A stretch of 60,665 nt of DNA, from assembly GCA_030538605.1 (NCBI GenBank), contig JAUNTQ010000001.1, forward strand, positions 111,885 through 172,549, read 5' to 3'. The stretch's first letter is position 1. Each line of letters starts with the position of its first letter. The notes under the pieces were generated by a model. It saw nothing but the letters and a program-made list of their open reading frames with translations, was not told the DNA's origin and did not search any database. Made by a program: the position numbers and the translations under genes. The stretch comes from Pseudomonadota bacterium (GTDB lineage Bacteria; Pseudomonadota; Gammaproteobacteria; Burkholderiales; Burkholderiaceae_C). Of this stretch, positions 8,527-16,497 are shown piece by piece.

Positions 8527-9378
8527 TCAAACCCGCGCCACGGGCAGGCCCGGCGTGCGGCTCCATTCGCTGAAGCTGCCTGCGTACAGCCCCGCAGGCG
8601 GGTAGCCGGCCAGCTCCAGCGCCAGCAGGTTGGGCACGGCGCTCACGCCGCTGCCGCAGTAGGCCACTACGCTGCCCGGCGCGCGGCCTGCCAGCAGGGC
8701 GTCGAACTCGGCCTTCAGCATGGCGGCGGGCTTGAAGCGGCCATCGGGCGTGAAGTTCTCGGTGAAAGGGCGGTTGAGTGCGCCGGGGATGTGCCCGGCC
8801 ACGGGGTCGAGCGGCTCCACTTCGCCGCGGTAGCGCGGCGCGCCGCGCGCGTCGATCAGCGTTTGCGTGCCCTCGTTTTGCACCACCTCGCTTTGCATGA
8901 CCAGGCGGCGCAGCGGGGGCTTGAGCGCGAAGTTGCCCGCCGCGCGTGGCTCGGCGGGGCCGGATGCCAGCGCGCCGCCCGCCGCCGTCCAGGCTTGCAG
9001 GCCGCCGTCGAGCACGGCCACGGCCTCATGCCCGGCCCATTTCAGCATCCACCACAGGCGGCCGCAGTAGTTGGCGGCGTTGCGGTCGTACACCACGGCT
9101 TGCATGTCGTTTTTCAGGCCCAGCGCTTGCATCGTCTGCGCGAACAGCTCTCTTTTGGGTACCGGATGGCGGCCGCCATTGACGGCATCGGCAGTGCTGT
9201 GCGCGCTCAGGTCGCGGTCAAGGTGGGCCTGCACGGCGCCCGCGATGCGGCTGTCGGCAAACATCGCGTCGGCCCTGGCCGGGTCGGCCAGATCGAACGA
9301 GCAGTCGAACACCAGCAGGGGCTTGCCGGTGGCTTGCAGCGACTGGAGTTCGGCAGCGGATATCAGGTGCGTGTACAT
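8527..9378 (-). CDS. sseA: Thiosulfate/3-mercaptopyruvate sulfurtransferase
   Basis: This 283-residue protein has two rhodanese domains. The active cysteine is Cys241 in CGSGVS, which matches the CG-S/T-G-V-T loop of 3-mercaptopyruvate sulfurtransferases more than the CRxGx[R/T] loop of thiosulfate rhodaneses. The chosen start is the ATG at 9378 (MYTHLISAAE), with GAGGA upstream; the reading frame stays open through the neighbouring transporter gene, but that part is an antisense-frame artefact. It transfers sulfur to cyanide or thiol acceptors in the cytoplasm. It directly follows the EamA transporter gene, with only 5 bases between the two. Confidence 0.9.
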   Translation of the reverse strand: MYTHLISAAELQSLQATGKPLLVFDCSFDLADPARADAMFADSRIAGAVQAHLDRDLSAHSTADAVNGGRHPVPKRELFAQTMQALGLKNDMQAVVYDRNAANYCGRLWWMLKWAGHEAVAVLDGGLQAWTAAGGALASGPAEPRAAGNFALKPPLRRLVMQSEVVQNEGTQTLIDARGAPRYRGEVEPLDPVAGHIPGALNRPFTENFTPDGRFKPAAMLKAEFDALLAGRAPGSVVAYCGSGVSAVPNLLALELAGYPPAGLYAGSFSEWSRTPGLPVARV

Positions 9379-9383
9379 ATGGC

Positions 9384-10271
9384 TCAGCGTTCCTCGGCAG
9401 GTGGGTTGGGCAGGGCGCGGGCGCGCAGGAAGGTGGCGGTCATGCCGCTGGCAATGATGGTGGCCATGCCCAGCCAGCCGATCAGCGGAATCTGGTCGCC
9501 AAAGAGCACCAGGCCAAACAGGGCGGCGAAGACGATGCCCGAATATTGCAAGTTGGCCACGATCATGGTGGCGCCGCGCGTGTAGGCGCGCGTCATGCAC
9601 AGCTGGCCCAGCGCGGCCAGGATGCCGATGGGCAGCAGCCACAGCGCCTGCGGCGTGTTCAGCGGGTGCATGTCGAAAAACAGCATGCCGATGCCGCCCG
9701 CCAGCGCCGCGCCGACCGAGAAATAGAACACCGTGCGCGCCTCCGGCTCGCCCACGCGGCCGAGCGCCGCCACCTGCATGTAGGCCAGCGCCGACATCAG
9801 CCCCGACAGCAGGCCGATCAGCCCGGCGAACAGCTGGTCCTGCGCCAGCGTGGGGCGCAGCATCATCACCACGCCGGCAAAACCGGCCATCACCGCCAGC
9901 ACCAGCGGGCCCTGCCGCCGCACGTCGGCGATCTTGCCCATCAGCAGCGTGCCGCCCACCAGAAAGGCGGCCACCCACACGCCGCTCATGTAGTTCAGCG
10001 TCATGGCCGTGGCCAGCGGCAGGTAGGCGATGGCGTAGAACCAGCACACCAGCGCCGTCACGCCGACCACGTTGCGCCAGACGTGCATCATCGGCACGGT
10101 GGTGCGCAGCGTCACGCCACGCGAGCGCGCGAACAGCCACATGAACACGATGCCGATCGCGCCGCGGTAGCACACGATCTCCAGCGGGCCGAAGTGGGCC
10201 GAGGCGTATTTGATGCACACCCCCATGCTGGCGAAAAACAGGGAGGCGGCGATCATCCAGGCGGCTTGCAT
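9384..10271 (-). CDS. EamA/DMT-family transporter
   Basis: This 295-residue inner-membrane protein shows about ten hydrophobic segments arranged as two EamA repeats, the typical drug/metabolite transporter layout. Examples are MQAAWMIAASLFFASMGVC at the start and an internal repeat beginning near GLIGLLSGLMSALAYMQVA. It ends with a short polar tail (RARALPNPPAEER). Such proteins usually export amino acids or other small metabolites, but substrate cannot be predicted. The sulfurtransferase follows 5 bases after, so the pair is probably cotranscribed. Confidence 0.88.
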   Translation of the reverse strand: MQAAWMIAASLFFASMGVCIKYASAHFGPLEIVCYRGAIGIVFMWLFARSRGVTLRTTVPMMHVWRNVVGVTALVCWFYAIAYLPLATAMTLNYMSGVWVAAFLVGGTLLMGKIADVRRQGPLVLAVMAGFAGVVMMLRPTLAQDQLFAGLIGLLSGLMSALAYMQVAALGRVGEPEARTVFYFSVGAALAGGIGMLFFDMHPLNTPQALWLLPIGILAALGQLCMTRAYTRGATMIVANLQYSGIVFAALFGLVLFGDQIPLIGWLGMATIIASGMTATFLRARALPNPPAEER

Positions 10272-10293
10272 GGGGCGCGATTATGAGGCAAAC

Positions 10294-10328
10294 AACTGCT
10301 TGCGCACGCCAATCAAGCGCAAGCAGCT
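10294..10328. repeat. Short AGCTGCTTGCG palindrome H2
   Basis: AACTGCTTGCGC and GCGCAAGCAGCT face each other across 11 bases. This is the outer part of the long palindromes elsewhere, without their AT-rich inner arms. It lies between the Rieske gene 3' end and the EamA gene start. Confidence 0.75.
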
Positions 10329-10337
10329 ATCAAAACA

Positions 10338-10369
10338 AAAGCGCTGGTTGACGCAGCAACCAGCGCTTT
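10338..10369 (-). terminator. Intrinsic terminator after the Rieske oxygenase gene
   Basis: AAAGCGCTGGTT pairs perfectly with AACCAGCGCTTT across an 8-base loop. On the minus strand it is followed by TGTTTTG, so it fits rho-independent termination of the leftward oxygenase gene that ends at 10396. Confidence 0.85.
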
Positions 10370-10395
10370 CGGGGGGCTGCTTTCGTCAAGCGCCG

Positions 10396-11532
10396 TCAGG
10401 TGTTCAGGGGCGCGGCCCCCATTTTCCTGCGGTACCACTCGTGGAAGTGCTGCATGCCGTCTTCCATGGGGCTCTGGTAGGGGCCGACTTCGTTGTCGCC
10501 GCGCGCCAGCAGTGCCTTGCGGCCCGCGTCCATGCGCTCGGCGATCTCGTCGTCCTCGATGCAGGTTTCCATGTAGGCGGCGCGCTGCGCCTCGACGAAC
10601 TCGCGCTCAAAGCAGGCGATTTCCTCGGGGTAGTAAAACTCCACCATGTTCAGCGTCTTGTCGGGGCTGACCGGGTGCAGCGTGCTGACGGTGAGCACGT
10701 GCGGGTACCACTCGACCATGATGTGCGGGTAGTAGGTGAGCCAGATGGCCCCGCGCGTGGGCTTTTCGCCGCCCTGGTAGTTCAGCAGCACCTCGTGCCA
10801 CTTCCTGTACACGTCGGAGCCGGGCTTGAACGCGGGGGCCACGCCCACGGTCTGCACCGAATACTCGTGCCCGAACTGCCAGCGCAAGTCGTCACAGGTG
10901 ACGAAGTTGCCGAGACCCGGGTGGAAAGGCCCGACGTGATAGTCCTCCAGATAGACCTCGATGAAGGTCTTCCAGTTGTAGTGGCACTCGTGCAGTTCCA
11001 CGTGGTCGAGCTGGTAGCCGTCGAACGACAGGTTGGCCGCCTCGGCCATGCCGGCCAGGTCGGCGGTGATGTCGCGGCCGTTGTCCTCGAACAAAAGGCC
11101 GTTCCACTCGCGCAGGCGGTAGTTGTTCAGGTTCAGGCAGGGGTCGTGGCTGAAGTGGGGCGCACCCAGCAGCTGGCCCTTGTCGCTGTAGGTCCAGCGG
11201 TGCAGCGGGCACACGATGTTGCCGCCCGCATGGCCCTTGCCCTGCGCGCGCAGCGAGCCACGGCCCTTGAGCATGACGGCCTGGCGGTGGCGGCAGACGT
11301 TGGAGACAAGCTCAAGGCCGCCCTGCGCGTTGCGCACCAGCGCGCGGCCTTCGGCCTCTTGCGGCAGGGCGAAATAGTCGCCCGGGTGGGGCACGGCAAG
11401 CGAGTGGCCAACGTAGCGGGGGCCGGCATCGAAGAGCAGCTCCTTTTCGCGTGCAAAAAGGGCCGCATCGAAGTAAGAGGGGACGGGAAGTTGACTTGCC
11501 GCCTGCTGTAATTGAAGACTTAAATCAGACAT
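10396..11532 (-). CDS. Rieske-type aromatic ring-hydroxylating oxygenase, alpha subunit
   Basis: This 378-residue protein has a Rieske 2Fe-2S centre (Cys80-x-His82 and Cys108-x2-His111, in CRHR and CPLHRW) followed by a mononuclear iron site (NWK at 186, DYHVGPFH with His199 and His204). It therefore oxidises a substrate with electrons from a separate reductase. The sequence style is near choline/carnitine-type and other single-component alpha subunits rather than classic naphthalene dioxygenases. No ferredoxin or reductase gene is adjacent. It is a single gene with its own terminator. GGAACCCC before the ATG matches the thiolase leader. Substrate is unknown. Confidence 0.85.
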   Translation of the reverse strand: MSDLSLQLQQAASQLPVPSYFDAALFAREKELLFDAGPRYVGHSLAVPHPGDYFALPQEAEGRALVRNAQGGLELVSNVCRHRQAVMLKGRGSLRAQGKGHAGGNIVCPLHRWTYSDKGQLLGAPHFSHDPCLNLNNYRLREWNGLLFEDNGRDITADLAGMAEAANLSFDGYQLDHVELHECHYNWKTFIEVYLEDYHVGPFHPGLGNFVTCDDLRWQFGHEYSVQTVGVAPAFKPGSDVYRKWHEVLLNYQGGEKPTRGAIWLTYYPHIMVEWYPHVLTVSTLHPVSPDKTLNMVEFYYPEEIACFEREFVEAQRAAYMETCIEDDEIAERMDAGRKALLARGDNEVGPYQSPMEDGMQHFHEWYRRKMGAAPLNT

Positions 11533-11788
11533 GGGGTTCCGACCTAAAGGCTCCCCCTATGAAGGGGCAGGAAGTAAGCGCCTGGCATCCGAGGATATTG
11601 CGCGCGTGAACCGCTTCGCGATTTTTGCGAAGGGAACTGCGAATTTTAGCCGACGGCCGCGTTTCATGCCCGCTCGATGCCCGCCTGGGCCGCGTGAACA
11701 GGGGCCGAACGGGCAGCCGCGCCGCGCAGGCGGAGCGGCAGCGTGTGACAACTCCATAAAATGGGGCGCTTTGCCTTGCCCTGAAGTG

Positions 11789-12028
11789 ATGTCCAAGAAA
11801 GCCACCGCCCGAGCCGCAACGCCCGCCAGCTATGGCGATGCCGTGCGCGAGCTGGAGCAATTGATCGCCGGCCTCGAGTCAGGCCAGTTGCCGCTGGAGG
11901 AGTTGCTGGGCCAGTACCAGCGCGGGACCGAGCTGCTGCACTGGTGCCGTGAGCGTTTGCAGACGGTGGAAGAGCAGGTGAAGGTGCTGGACGACAGCGG
12001 CGCTGCCAAGCCCTGGAAAGACGAATGA
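11789..12028 (+). CDS. xseB: Exodeoxyribonuclease VII small subunit
   Basis: This 79-residue protein is the small subunit that assembles around XseA to form exonuclease VII, which degrades single-stranded DNA. The core YGDAVRELEQLIAGLESGQL-type helix with LPLEELLGQYQRG and a second helix ending EEQVKVLDD is diagnostic. The start at 11789 (MSKKATARA) gives the normal length. Its last bases overlap the ispA start (ATGA at 12025-12028), so the two are translationally coupled, as usual in proteobacteria. Confidence 0.95.
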   Translation: MSKKATARAATPASYGDAVRELEQLIAGLESGQLPLEELLGQYQRGTELLHWCRERLQTVEEQVKVLDDSGAAKPWKDE

Positions 12029-12933
12029 ACACCCCCGACCCCCGCCCGGACTTCGCCGCCTGGAGCCAGGCCCAGCTGACCCGCGTGGAAGACGCGCTCA
12101 CCGCCTGGGTACCGGCCGATGCGCCTGCGGGCCTCGGCCAGGCCATGCGCTACGCCGTGCTGGACGGCGGCAAGCGCCTGCGCCCGCTGCTGGTGCTGGC
12201 CGCGTGCGAAGCCGTGCAGGGCCAGCCGCACGCGGCCTTGCGCGCGGCCTGCGCGGTGGAGCTGATCCATGCCTACTCGCTGGTCCACGACGACATGCCG
12301 TGCATGGACAACGACGTGCTGCGCCGCGGCAAGCCCACCGTGCATGTGCAGTTTGGCCAGGCGCAGGCGCTGCTGGCGGGCGATGCGCTGCAAGCGCTGG
12401 CGTTCGAGCTGCTGACGCCGGATGAAGCGCAAGTGCCCGCCGCGATGCAGGCCGCGCTGTGCCGCCTGCTGGCACGCGCTGCCGGTGGCGAAGGCATGGC
12501 TGGCGGCCAGGCCATCGACCTGGCGAGCGTGGGCAAGCCCCTGACCGAGCCCGAGCTGCGCGCCATGCACCGCCTGAAGACCGGCGCGCTGCTGCAAGCC
12601 AGCGTGCGCATGGGTGCGGCCTGCGCGCCCGCTGACCTGCCTGCGGCCACCCTGGCCGCGCTGGATGACTACGGCGCGGCCATCGGCCTGGCGTTTCAGG
12701 TGGTGGATGACGTGCTGGACGTCACTGCCGATTCTGCCGCTTTAGGCAAGACGGCGGGCAAGGACGCCGCCGCCGACAAACCCACCTATGTCTCGCTGCT
12801 GGGCCTGCCCGCGTCCGAGGCGCTGGCCGATGAACTGCTGGCGCAGGCGCACCGCGCGCTTAACGCCACCGGCCTGCCCGATTCCGCACGCCTGCGCGCC
12901 CTGGCCGATCTGGTCGTGAACCGCAAGAACTGA
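12025..12933 (+). CDS. ispA: Farnesyl diphosphate synthase (geranyltranstransferase)
   Basis: This 302-residue prenyltransferase condenses isopentenyl diphosphate with dimethylallyl and geranyl diphosphates. The first aspartate-rich motif is DDMPCMDND (89-97) and the second DDVLD (228-232). GGKRLRP at 48-54 binds diphosphate. It lies between xseB, which it overlaps by 4 bases, and dxs, the first enzyme of the MEP pathway, forming the classical isoprenoid cluster. The 184-bp repeat begins directly after its TGA stop and separates it from dxs. Confidence 0.96.
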   Translation: MNTPDPRPDFAAWSQAQLTRVEDALTAWVPADAPAGLGQAMRYAVLDGGKRLRPLLVLAACEAVQGQPHAALRAACAVELIHAYSLVHDDMPCMDNDVLRRGKPTVHVQFGQAQALLAGDALQALAFELLTPDEAQVPAAMQAALCRLLARAAGGEGMAGGQAIDLASVGKPLTEPELRAMHRLKTGALLQASVRMGAACAPADLPAATLAALDDYGAAIGLAFQVVDDVLDVTADSAALGKTAGKDAAADKPTYVSLLGLPASEALADELLAQAHRALNATGLPDSARLRALADLVVNRKN

Positions 12934-13117
12934 AATGAAACATGACTTCGCTGCGCTCCATGACTGGCGCTGGCGCGCCATGACAAATGACAAATGCATC
13001 GTGCACACCGATGTCGCGAGTCATTTGTCATGCGCTCGCCAGAGCGCAGTCATTCGTCATCGCGCACCGCTGGCGTTTCATGCCATGCGGGTAGTGCGCA
13101 GCGCTATGGATAACTGA
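12934..13117 (+). repeat. 184-bp stop-start junction element with 60-codon ORF, copy B
   Basis: The element begins immediately after the ispA TGA and ends TGA one base before the dxs ATG (13119). It contains an ORF from 12935 to 13117 (MKHDFAALHD..., RWRAMTNDK, HLSCA, HRAPLAFH, ending MDN) in stop-N-ATG contact with both genes. ATGACAAATGAC and GTCATTTGTCAT inside it form a perfect inverted repeat. By eye the copy is identical to those at 23203-23386 and 23387-23570. Whether the ORF is translated is unknown. Confidence 0.85.
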
Positions 13118-13118
13118 C

Positions 13119-15023
13119 ATGCCCACGAACCTTCTCGAATCCATTCAAAGCCCTGCCGATCTGCGCCGCCTGCCGCGCACACAACTCAAGAGCCTGGCCG
13201 ACGAGCTGCGCGAATGCGTGCTGCACAACGTGGCGCGCACGGGCGGGCACCTCAGCTCCAACCTGGGCACGGTGGAGCTGACCATCGCGCTGCACTACGT
13301 GTTCAGCACGCCCGACGACCGCCTGGTGTGGGACGTGGGCCACCAGACCTACCCGCACAAGATCCTCACCGGCCGGCGCGAGCGCATGCCCACGCTGCGG
13401 CAGTCGGGCGGCATCTCGGGCTTTCCGCGCCGCGAAGAAAGCGAATACGACACCTTCGGCACCGCGCACTCGTCCACCAGCATCAGCGCCGCCTTGGGCA
13501 TGGCCGCCGCCGCGCGGCACAAGGGCGAAGACCGCAAGGCCGTGGCCATCATCGGCGACGGCGCCATGACGGCGGGCATGGCCTTCGAGGCGCTGAACAA
13601 CGCGGGTGTGGAGCGCGATGCGCGCCTGCTGGTGGTGCTCAACGACAACGACATGTCCATCAGCCCGCCCGTGGGCGCGCTCAACCGCTACCTGGCGCAG
13701 CTGATGAGCGGCGGCTTCTACGCCGCCGCCAAGAACGTGGGCAAGACCATGCTCGGCCCCGTGCCGCCGCTGTTCGAGCTGGCCAAACGGCTGGAGCAAG
13801 GCGCCAAGGGCATGGTGGTGCCCGCCACGCTGTTCGAGAAGTTCGGCTTCAACTACATCGGCCCCATCGACGGGCACGACCTGGATTCGCTCATCCCCAC
13901 GCTCGAGAACATCCGCGACCGCATGGCCGCGCAGGAGGGCCCGCAATTTCTGCACGTGGTCACCAAAAAGGGCCAGGGCTACAAGCTGGCCGAGGCCGAT
14001 CCCGTGGCCTACCACGGGCCGGGCAAGTTCGACCCCGCCATCGGCCTGGTCAAGCCCGCTGCCGCGCCCCGGCAGACCTTTACCCAGGTGTTCGGCCAGT
14101 GGCTGTGCGACATGGCCGAGCAGGACGAGCGCCTGGTGGGCATCACCCCCGCCATGCGCGAAGGCTCGGGCATGGTCGAGTTTCACCAGCGCTTTCCGGG
14201 GCGCTATTACGACACGGGCATTGCCGAGCAGCACGCCGTCACCTTTGCCGCCGGGCTGGCGTGCGAGGGGCTGAAGCCCGTGGTGGCGATCTACTCCACC
14301 TTCTTGCAGCGCGCGTATGACCAGCTCATTCACGACGTGGCCATCCAGAACCTGCCCGTCGTCTTCGCGCTTGACCGCGCGGGGCTGGTGGGGGCGGATG
14401 GGGCCACGCACGCGGGCAATTACGACATCGCCTACCTGCGCTGCATCCCGAATGTGAGCGTGGCCTGCCCGGCGGACGAGCGCGAATGCCGCCAGCTGCT
14501 CACCACTGCATATGAGCAAGACCACCCCGTGGCCGTGCGCTACCCGCGCGGCGCGGGCGTGGGCGTGGCGCCGCTGGCCAATTTGAGCGCGCTGCCCTTT
14601 GGCAAGGGCGAGGTGCGACGCGAGGGCGAGCGCATCGCCCTCCTGGCCTTTGGCACGCTGCTGTACCCCGCGCTGCAAGCGGCTGAGGCGCTGAATGCCA
14701 CGGTCGTCAACATGCGCTGGGCCAAGCCGCTGGATGCCGATCTGCTGGCCCAGGTGGCCGCCACGCACGACGCGCTGGTCACGCTGGAAGAAGGCAGCGT
14801 GATGGGCGGCGCCGGCAGCGCGGTGGCCGAGGCGCTGGCCGCCAGCGGCACGGTGATGCCGCTGTTGCAGCTGGGCCTGCCCGACGCCTTCATCGAGCAC
14901 GGTGACCCGGTGCGGCTGCTGGCGGCGCAGGGGCTGGACGCGCCGGGCATCGAAGCGGCCATCCGCGCCCGCTTTGCCGAGCTGGCCGCGCCCGCGCAGG
15001 TGGGCTTGAAAGTGGTGGGCTGA
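13119..15023 (+). CDS. dxs: 1-deoxy-D-xylulose-5-phosphate synthase
   Basis: This 634-residue thiamine-diphosphate enzyme condenses pyruvate with glyceraldehyde 3-phosphate, opening the MEP isoprenoid pathway and supplying thiamin and pyridoxal synthesis. The cofactor motif GDGAMTAG is at 146-153, the [12 protein letters not shown] segment and [13 protein letters not shown] are typical, and the transketolase pyrimidine domain contains [15 protein letters not shown] and [15 protein letters not shown]. Length is normal. The start follows the 184-bp repeat by one base, and the only ribosome-site-like sequence (GGATAAC) is inside the repeat, so expression may depend on the element. Confidence 0.97.
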   Translation: MPTNLLESIQSPADLRRLPRTQLKSLADELRECVLHNVARTGGHLSSNLGTVELTIALHYVFSTPDDRLVWDVGHQTYPHKILTGRRERMPTLRQSGGISGFPRREESEYDTFGTAHSSTSISAALGMAAAARHKGEDRKAVAIIGDGAMTAGMAFEALNNAGVERDARLLVVLNDNDMSISPPVGALNRYLAQLMSGGFYAAAKNVGKTMLGPVPPLFELAKRLEQGAKGMVVPATLFEKFGFNYIGPIDGHDLDSLIPTLENIRDRMAAQEGPQFLHVVTKKGQGYKLAEADPVAYHGPGKFDPAIGLVKPAAAPRQTFTQVFGQWLCDMAEQDERLVGITPAMREGSGMVEFHQRFPGRYYDTGIAEQHAVTFAAGLACEGLKPVVAIYSTFLQRAYDQLIHDVAIQNLPVVFALDRAGLVGADGATHAGNYDIAYLRCIPNVSVACPADERECRQLLTTAYEQDHPVAVRYPRGAGVGVAPLANLSALPFGKGEVRREGERIALLAFGTLLYPALQAAEALNATVVNMRWAKPLDADLLAQVAATHDALVTLEEGSVMGGAGSAVAEALAASGTVMPLLQLGLPDAFIEHGDPVRLLAAQGLDAPGIEAAIRARFAELAAPAQVGLKVVG

Positions 15024-15037
15024 AGCGCGCCGCTGCC

Positions 15038-15994
15038 TTAGCTGGTGGTGCTCAGTTCACCAAACAGATCGCTGTATATTTTATAGCGGATTGCGCTTAT
15101 TCTACCGACGATTTCACCTGATTTTATGGCGGATATGACGCCGCAACCCGGCTCGTGCAGGTGCGTGCAGTTGTAGAACTTGCACGCGGCCACGTGTGGC
15201 TTGATGTCGGGCATGTAGGCGGCCAGCTGCATGGGGTCGATGTGGCGCAGGCCGAATTCCTGAAAACCGGGTGAGTCGATCAGGGCGCTGGTGCGGGCAG
15301 CGTCCAGCCAGTGCCAGGTGGTGGTGGTGGTGGTGTGCTTGCCCGAGTTGAGCGCTTGCGAGATTTCGCCCGTGGGCACGTTTGCGCCGGGCACGGTGCG
15401 GTTGATGAGCGTGCTCTTGCCCGCGCCGCTGGGGCCGAGGATGAGGGTGGCGCGGCCTTGCAGGCGCGCGAGCAGCGCGGGCATGCCGTCGCCCTGCGCG
15501 AGTGCGTCGCGCGGCTCGGCAGCCAGCGGCAGCACCGTGTAGCCCATCGCGCGGTAGGGCGCAAGGCGCTGCCAGGCGTGGGCAAAGGCCGCGCCCAGGT
15601 CGGCCTTGTTGAGCGCAATCAGCGGCGCGATGTGCGCGGCCTCGCAGGCAATCAGGGCGCGGGCGAGCTGGTGCTCTGAAAACGCCGGCTCGGCGGCCAC
15701 GAGGATCAGCACCTGATCCAGGTTGGCGGCGAAGGACTTGGTGCGCACCTCGTCCTGGCGGTAGAGCAGGTTGCGGCGCTCGTCGATGCGCTCAACGGTG
15801 CCTTCATCCTGGCTGGGCAGCCAGCGCACGCGGTCGCCCACCACCACGGTGAGTTTCTTGCCGCGCGGGTGGCAGATGACGCGCTCGCCGTCCGCCGTTT
15901 CAACCACGCAGTGCCGCCCGTGGCTGGAGACGACCAGACCCGCCGTCATGGCCGCCGCATCGGCGGGGGGCGGGGCGCGGCGCGGCTTGCCCAT
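15038..15994 (-). CDS. rsgA: Small ribosomal subunit biogenesis GTPase RsgA
   Basis: This 318-residue circularly permuted GTPase helps late 30S subunit maturation. After an OB-fold, the G4 motif NKAD (129-132) precedes G1 GPSGAGKST (187-195) and G3 DSPG (240-243). The zinc-binding end has Cys271, Cys276, His278/280 and Cys284. The six-threonine run after GKH lies in the G2 switch and is encoded by a GTG/CAC tandem. It is convergent with dxs and is followed upstream by the pterin dehydratase gene with 7 bases between, so the two may be cotranscribed. Confidence 0.95.
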   Translation of the reverse strand: MGKPRRAPPPADAAAMTAGLVVSSHGRHCVVETADGERVICHPRGKKLTVVVGDRVRWLPSQDEGTVERIDERRNLLYRQDEVRTKSFAANLDQVLILVAAEPAFSEHQLARALIACEAAHIAPLIALNKADLGAAFAHAWQRLAPYRAMGYTVLPLAAEPRDALAQGDGMPALLARLQGRATLILGPSGAGKSTLINRTVPGANVPTGEISQALNSGKHTTTTTTWHWLDAARTSALIDSPGFQEFGLRHIDPMQLAAYMPDIKPHVAACKFYNCTHLHEPGCGVISAIKSGEIVGRISAIRYKIYSDLFGELSTTS

Positions 15995-16001
15995 GCGGCG
16001 C

Positions 16002-16319
16002 TCAGACGCGGGGGAGGGCCGTGGCGGCGGCCTCGGGCAGCGCGTCCACGGCTTCGGCGGCAGCGAAGTCGCGTGTGCTCACGCCGCCTGCGTCGTGTGT
16101 GTGCCAGCGCACGGTGCAGCGGCTGTGACTCACCACCAGCTCGGGGTGGTGATCCAGGCGGTGGGCCACGCCCGCCACGGCGTTGACGAAAGACATGGTG
16201 CGGTGGAAGTCGGCAAAGCGCCAGGTTTTCTCGATCGCGTGGGCGGTGTGCAGCCAGCCGGGGTGTGTCTGCACGAAGGCGTCGATGGCGGGCGCTGAAA
16301 GGCGGGGTGGGGCGCTCAT
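16002..16319 (-). CDS. phhB: Pterin-4a-carbinolamine dehydratase
   Basis: This 105-residue enzyme dehydrates 4a-hydroxytetrahydrobiopterin, recycling the pterin cofactor of aromatic amino acid hydroxylases. The motif HRLDHHPEL carries the histidine pair of the active site, followed by the HDAGGVSTRDF segment typical of the family. The start at 16319 (MSAPPRLSA) gives normal size; an ATG nine bases upstream (MTEMSAPP) lies inside the preceding repeat and is an alternative. The repeat ends TGA-G-ATG directly at this start. No phenylalanine hydroxylase gene is in the window. Confidence 0.9.
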   Translation of the reverse strand: MSAPPRLSAPAIDAFVQTHPGWLHTAHAIEKTWRFADFHRTMSFVNAVAGVAHRLDHHPELVVSHSRCTVRWHTHDAGGVSTRDFAAAEAVDALPEAAATALPRV

Positions 16320-16320
16320 C

Positions 16321-16497
16321 TCAGTCATCCATTGTGCTGACGCGCTGCCCGCGCGGCATGAAACGCCAGGGGTGCGCGATGACGCATGACCGCGCCTTCG
16401 GCGCATGACAAATGACCGGACGCATCCATTGGCACGGCGCCTTTGTCATTCGTCATGGCGCGCCAGCGCTGGTCATGGAGCGCAGCGAAGTCATGTG
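16321..16497 (-). repeat. Stop-start junction element, copy C, invading the M48 gene end
   Basis: This minus-strand copy ends TGA-G-ATG at the phhB start, as other copies do at their downstream genes. Its 5' end is fused to the M48 peptidase frame and encodes that protein's last residues (HMTSLRSMTSAGAP) and its stop. The mini-ORF frame has HDFAALHD, RWRAMTNDK, HLSCA and HRAPLAFH but lacks the initial ATG. The subtype is closest to the copy at 29650. Confidence 0.8.

Noticed and set aside
8527-10218. A 563-codon frame that seems to fuse an unknown protein to the sulfurtransferase
   Set aside because: The upstream part is the EamA transporter gene read in another frame and is arginine/histidine rich with no domain; the real gene starts at 9378.
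15318-15336. GTG/CAC tandem run as a phase-variable repeat
   Set aside because: It encodes the threonine run of the RsgA switch region in triplets, so length change would not shift the frame; no sign of switching.
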